This document shows, in pieces, positions 59,585-64,000 of a DNA stretch of 64,000 bases. The stretch spans positions 4,846,378 to 4,910,377 of the forward strand of contig JANPYM010000001.1 of assembly GCA_025890175.1 (NCBI GenBank), given 5' to 3'. The notes under the pieces were generated by a model that made no database searches, had not been told where the DNA came from, and saw nothing but the letters and a program-made list of their open reading frames with translations. The position numbers were made by a program, and so were the translations under genes. Source of the stretch: Ciborinia camelliae. Taxonomy: Eukaryota; Ascomycota; Leotiomycetes; Helotiales; Sclerotiniaceae. Positions within the stretch are counted from its first letter, which is position 1; each line of letters begins with the position of its first letter.

Positions 59585-61420
59585 ACAAATCGGCCTTTGT
59601 GACGCAGGAATCGGAGGGCTCGCAGCAGCAATTATATTATCTCCAGCATGAGGACAAGTCACAGTTTTTGAAGCTGCATATTCTCTAGAAGAAAGAGAAG
59701 CTGAAGTGTAGATGACCCCAAATGTCTCGAGATTTCTGATTAAATGGGAAGGGAAGTATCCGTTATATCATATTGATGGAGAGAACTTGCTTGAGGTTGA
59801 AGAATTGAATATAAGGAAAGGAGACGGCACGAAGGTTGACTATTAGTAATCTTATTTCCTTTTTGTTCCGCGTTACAGGAAAGGAAAGCTCGTTAATGTT
59901 AAATATCTATTAGGAGTAGAAAGGAACAGTCAAACTTTCCGTCAAAACAGGAACAATCGAAATAACATTAGAAATGGAAAGGAACAGCTTGAAATATTAG
60001 AAACGTCGAAATACCTATACTTGGTAACTAGGTATTCTAATACAATAACATTATAACTATTCAAGTTTCAGCTATACAAATTTCGATAGCCTGAGAAAAC
60101 AAAAAAAAGAAACTAACCCTTATACACCCCGTTTAAATTATAATTTCCTCCTTTCCTATCCTAATTTAAGGTTGGGAAAAAAAACAAGATATTTCAATTA
60201 CTAAGAAGCAGGCTACAAGCGCTTCATTTTCTAACTATGAGAAACAGGATGGGAGAGAAAAGGAACAAGAAAGGGACATTGGGGAGGGGAAATCAAGACC
60301 ACGGTTAGCTATACACAAATCAAACCCAATTTTCAAAGGGATATGAGGTATCCGTAAGTGCACAGTGATTTGATAGGATTTTGACCCAGTAAACTTTGGG
60401 TGGTGGGTTGTGCATCGTGCCCATTTGCATCAGGGCTTGTTGAGAGTGCAGAAAACCATGGAGCAAGATTGCTCGTTGAATCGATAGTGGTGAAAAATCA
60501 ACCACCAAAACAGAGACCGAGAAAACTCAAAAACTGCAACTGGGAAGCAGTATACCTTAGACCTTCTCATAGGTTCAGATGGAGTCAGTTTGATTGTTCG
60601 CCAAAAATTGTTTCCATGGGTAAATCCTGAGCCATCGACCAAAAATGATGCATACCGCGCGATTGTCCCATGTGAAAAGATACGGAAAGATCCTGTTGCG
60701 AAATGATTGTAGAGAAGCTGACAATGGAAGTCTGCTTGTAGGATAAATCATATATCATCACATATCATATCAGCGCTGGCAAAGATCTCAATCTTGTTCT
60801 ATCCCATCATGCAGATCATGTTGTGACCAAAGTGGAGATCATCAATATAAAAGAGTTGCGCCAAACATATGCAGGATATGATCCGAGAATCAAAAATATC
60901 GTGGATATGATTCCTCATAGCACATGCCATACGTTCCATGGGCAAGTGAAGTAGAGACCCATTTAATTATTGACTATCGAATACTAAAGAAGGTAGTCAA
61001 TCGCATAGCTCAGGGTACAGACACATCGATGGACGATGGTGTTTTTCTTGGCCGCTAGATTCAGAAATTTGTCCAGAAGCGTTTGTCGCTCGAATACTAG
61101 GTACTCAAAGCACACTTTAAGCAACAAGTCTCATTTGTAAATAGTAAGACACGGCAGTTGCCTGAAACAGAATTGGCGGAGAAACCGTTGTGGTGCAGTC
61201 GAAATCTCCTTACCATACACAGACAACGGCATCGTCTGTGTATGCTGATGATATTGAATTTCCGAGTGCTACGACAATGGACGATAAAACGAAACTATCA
61301 AAAGATATTGCTGAACAATATGCCAATTGATTCTTGCTAGCGAAGCATAGATTGGGGAAACCTGGAATTGATCCAAATCTAGAGAAAGAAACATACAATT
61401 CCTTAACAGATCAAGATGGC
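59585..61420 (+). pseudogene. decayed FAD-dependent monooxygenase (salicylate-hydroxylase-like)
   Basis: Pieces of one protein appear in order on the plus strand but in different frames and with stops. From 59585: DAGIGGLAAAIILSPA-stop-GQVTVFEAA, the FAD-binding GxGxxG region, then a stop where MTPNVSRFLIKW follows. From about 60390: GWWVVHRAHLHQGL, a frameshift, then VESAENHGARLLVES and DLLIGSDGVSLIVRQKLF (the GD-type motif). From about 60770: ISAGKDLNLVLSHHADHVV and YDPRIKNIVDMIPHS. From about 61010: AQGTDTSMDDGVFLGR-stop-, KRLSLE and KQQVSFVNS-like fragments. About 530 bases of purine-rich, non-coding DNA separate the first two pieces. Several stops fit CGA-to-TGA and CAG-to-TAG changes, suggesting RIP. 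It cannot encode a functional enzyme. The family hydroxylates aromatic rings using NAD(P)H and FAD. Confidence 0.8.
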
Positions 61421-62542
61421 GTGGTCGTAGGTAGGTATCTGAAATATTATAGCGACTTCAGACGGTGGGGAAATTCATCCTCGTCGGAGGGATGAGAAGG
61501 GAAAAATGCTTGAGCAGTTAGCTTTTCAATATTTCTTTTGGCATACCAGATACTACAAGATACTCTTTTCTTTTCAATTGATCATATCCTAACTCTTTGA
61601 TCCGGGGATTGTGTCTTGCATGTGATTCTGGAGAGACTGAAGTGGTCTGTAGGTAGACTGTACATACGTTCATGCGGAGCTGAAGTTGAGCGGCTATGCA
61701 AATCAATACGGTACTGGATTTCGGGTGCAGACATAACCTTAAAAGATTTTTGGGACGAGCCTCATTCACTCTTGAATATATATCGTACATATCGTAGCTG
61801 GCGATATTGGAAAGTAATTAAAGCATACAAACAAAAATGGTATCCAATGTAACATTGATACTGTATGTAGATATTTGAATCATTGTCTTCAATTGCGGGC
61901 TGCCGTACACCCACCCACCACCCATCCACCCTACAGTGCCTAGCAACGGCAACCTTTAACCTCTCAACCTAGTCTCAACACCAACCAAATGAAATCTATA
62001 GTTCAATCCAACTACCGCATCTAGTATTATACTAGTATGCACATGCTGATATAGAAGATGATGATTCGTCTTCGTCTCCGAAGAACTGAATCATGATATA
62101 TATACATGTGGAACCCCTCCAGGTTATCTTATCTTTAGATGATAGGAACAGGTAGGTAGGTGGTAGTTAAGGTTAAGGCTATACGCAAAACCTCACTGAT
62201 CGCCATTCGATTGGCCCACGTTTGTAAGTGTTACTACTCATCGTTGCATACTAGTAAGGTAGGTATAGGTACCAGTACCGGTAGCGGTACCGTTAGCTTG
62301 GCTAGACTTTTGCTATTTATCTTGGTTGTTACCTGTCCTCAAAGCTTGTATTGCATGGCTAGCAGTGAGAGTAAGTAATTGGTTGTTATTTGCATATAAA
62401 AGTCCTCCCTCCCTCTCAAGTGAGGAAGCCGGCCATTGGATCAAGTTCTCATCATCTCCATTTGTTTGATCATTGTTTTGTGTATATAGTAGTGGGATTG
62501 GTGGGATCTTTTACATTCTTATATCTATTTTATTCGGGAGAG
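61421..62542. other. intergenic region and upstream region of the phosphodiesterase gene
   Basis: No gene supported. A 78-codon plus frame (61616-61852) has no domain. Simple sequences include CCACCCACCCACCACCCATCCACC (about 61909-61932) and a GGTAC/GGTACC-rich stretch (about 62262-62292). The last 150 bases are pyrimidine-rich, as in many fungal leaders. Confidence 0.4.
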
Positions 62543-64000
62543 ATGGCCAAACATTTCATTATCACCTTGATATCGACGGCATGTCTCTTTGGTTACACTC
62601 AAGCTCAAGCTGAATCACCAGCAAGAGGGGATCAATTGCCAGGGGCGCCATCTTTTGTTGTCCCTTCGGCTTTTCCAACCTCGGTATTCTCGAGTTATTA
62701 TCTCAATCCCGCTGCAACTTCTGAGCCTCAACCAGTTCTGTACGATCCGATATTGAACATCACTTTTCCACTCAATCTGACCGACCCTAAAACCATACCA
62801 ACTTCTACCGATGATCCAGTCTACTATCCAGAGGCAATTGGGAACCTGAGTAATACGAACCCCGAAACACTGGTTCAAAATGCGTTGAATGAGATTAAAG
62901 GCATCATTTATAACGATACAGGACTCACTAGTAATTGTTCGAAGTGCATTGCTGCGTTGAGCATAGGAAAAACTCTCGCTCAATACGCACCATCATACGT
63001 ACCTAATGCTTTGGTTTCGTTATGTCAAACCACAGGCTTTGCAAAAAACATCACTTGCAAAAACAACTATGCCCCCTCAAGCTGGGGTGCAATATGGACC
63101 CAAGTGCTAGCGTTGGCTGATGTTACTGGTTTGGATGGACAATATATTTGTAGCTCTCTGAGCACTTCTTATTGCCCAGCTCCCAGAGCGACAGAGTTAA
63201 ATACGACTGGCTTGTGGAAACCAAAACCAGCCAATGCGAAAGCCCCAAAACCTTCTGGACAACGAAAGAAAGTCCTTCATCTGTCAGATTTTCACCTAGA
63301 TCCCAGGTACCAGGTAGCATCTGAGGCAGCCTGCTCCTCTGGCATGTGCTGTAGATACACCAATGCCCCCACCACTCCAGCTATATTCCCTGCGCCACTA
63401 TATGGGTCTTACAAGTAAGTCTAATGTCCAAATTTCATTGGAACTATCAAATAACAGCTTGCAGATGCGATACTCCATATTTCCTTGCGCTGGCGGCTCT
63501 TCAATCCATTGGGGCTTTGACCGGTACTGGAAGCTATGGATCCGATCCTGCCTTCACCATATACACCGGTAATTATTCCAAAAATATTTCACACCCGTTC
63601 CAGACAATTTGATTAACGCTGTCGCTAGGTGACCTTGTTTCCCACGATAGTCAAAACCAGATGTCGCGTGCCTATGTTGAGTATACGGAGACTAGCATCT
63701 TCTCAATGTTGAAGTCCTACATAAAAAATCCAATATTCCCCGTGCTGGGGAACCACGATTCAACTCCGGAGAATATTGATAGCCCCCACAGCTTACCTGG
63801 CCCTTTGGGCGAGCAATTTAGCTGGAACTATGATCATGTTTCCTCACTTTGGCAGCATAATGGATGGTTGAGTAAAGCAGATGCAGAGAAAGCTGCTGTC
63901 CACTACGCTGCCTATTCCGTTAAAACCCACCTGGGGCTTCGCATAATTACACTGAATACCGATTTTTGGTACAGATCCAATTATCTAAACTTCATCAACA
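62543..64000 (+). CDS. acid sphingomyelinase-like phosphodiesterase, partial (runs off the window)
   Basis: Three exons are visible, 62543-63414, 63465-63568 and 63629 to beyond 64000, giving 449 residues so far. The start MAKHFIITLISTACLFGYTQAQA is a signal peptide; the same frame opens earlier but lacks one. A saposin B-like domain (about 131-211, cysteines in NCSKC, SLCQ, ITCKN, ICSS, YCPAP) precedes a calcineurin-like metallophosphoesterase domain with LSDFHLD (Asp249, His251), GDLVSHD (326-332, formed across intron 2) and GNHD (366-369), which bind two zinc ions. This order matches animal and fungal acid sphingomyelinases, which cleave sphingomyelin or related phosphodiesters in acidic or extracellular space. 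Several N-glycosylation-type sequons support secretion. The C-terminal half lies outside the window. Confidence 0.9.

Overview
The window is nuclear DNA of a filamentous ascomycete (Pezizomycotina). Support comes from many 49-71 bp GT-AG introns, a Zn2Cys6 regulator, a GPR1/FUN34-type transporter, an NRPS-like A-T-R enzyme, small secreted cysteine-rich proteins and a pectin lyase close to Aspergillus-type PelA. Moderate GC in genes, an extremely AT-rich block at the left end and a pseudogene with stops of the CAG-to-TAG and CGA-to-TGA kind fit a genome shaped by RIP. A plant-associated Leotiomycete (Sclerotiniaceae-like) is my best guess, but the sequence alone does not prove it.

Layout. 1-1260 is almost pure A/T. 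1.3-11.8 kb is gene-poor, with one small secreted protein (6.3 kb). 11.9-14.4 kb holds a five-piece reading (four exons, minus strand) that joins into an 801-residue protein with an HECSH zinc-metallopeptidase motif created across a splice junction. Two unrecognised genes follow (16.0 and 18.4 kb). 21.1-25.1 kb is a cluster of four single-exon small secreted proteins that look like diverged copies of one family. 27.4-28.4 kb is an acetate-transporter-family gene. 30.5-43.7 kb carries, all on the minus strand, a cytochrome P450, an MFS transporter, an NRPS-like adenylation-thiolation-reductase enzyme and a Zn2Cys6 regulator: a candidate secondary-metabolite cluster. 44.2-48.3 kb is a sugar-acid module: a D-galactonate-dehydratase-like enolase-superfamily enzyme, an aldo-keto reductase and a divergent DHDPS-family aldolase. 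A GT31-like glycosyltransferase with a C-terminal PAN-like segment (48.4 kb) and a secreted pectin lyase (51.9 kb) follow. 53.1-62.5 kb is gene-poor and contains a decayed FAD-dependent monooxygenase (59.6-61.4 kb). An acid-sphingomyelinase-like phosphodiesterase begins at 62.5 kb and runs off the right edge.

How the parts fit. The P450, transporter, core enzyme and regulator could make, modify, export and control one aryl or amino-acid-derived aldehyde or alcohol. The dehydratase, reductase and aldolase could turn a hexonate into pyruvate plus a glyceraldehyde that is reduced to glycerol. The pectin lyase nearby and the secreted-protein cluster suit life on plant tissue. Exon models were built by eye and kept in frame across every junction; none has transcript support.
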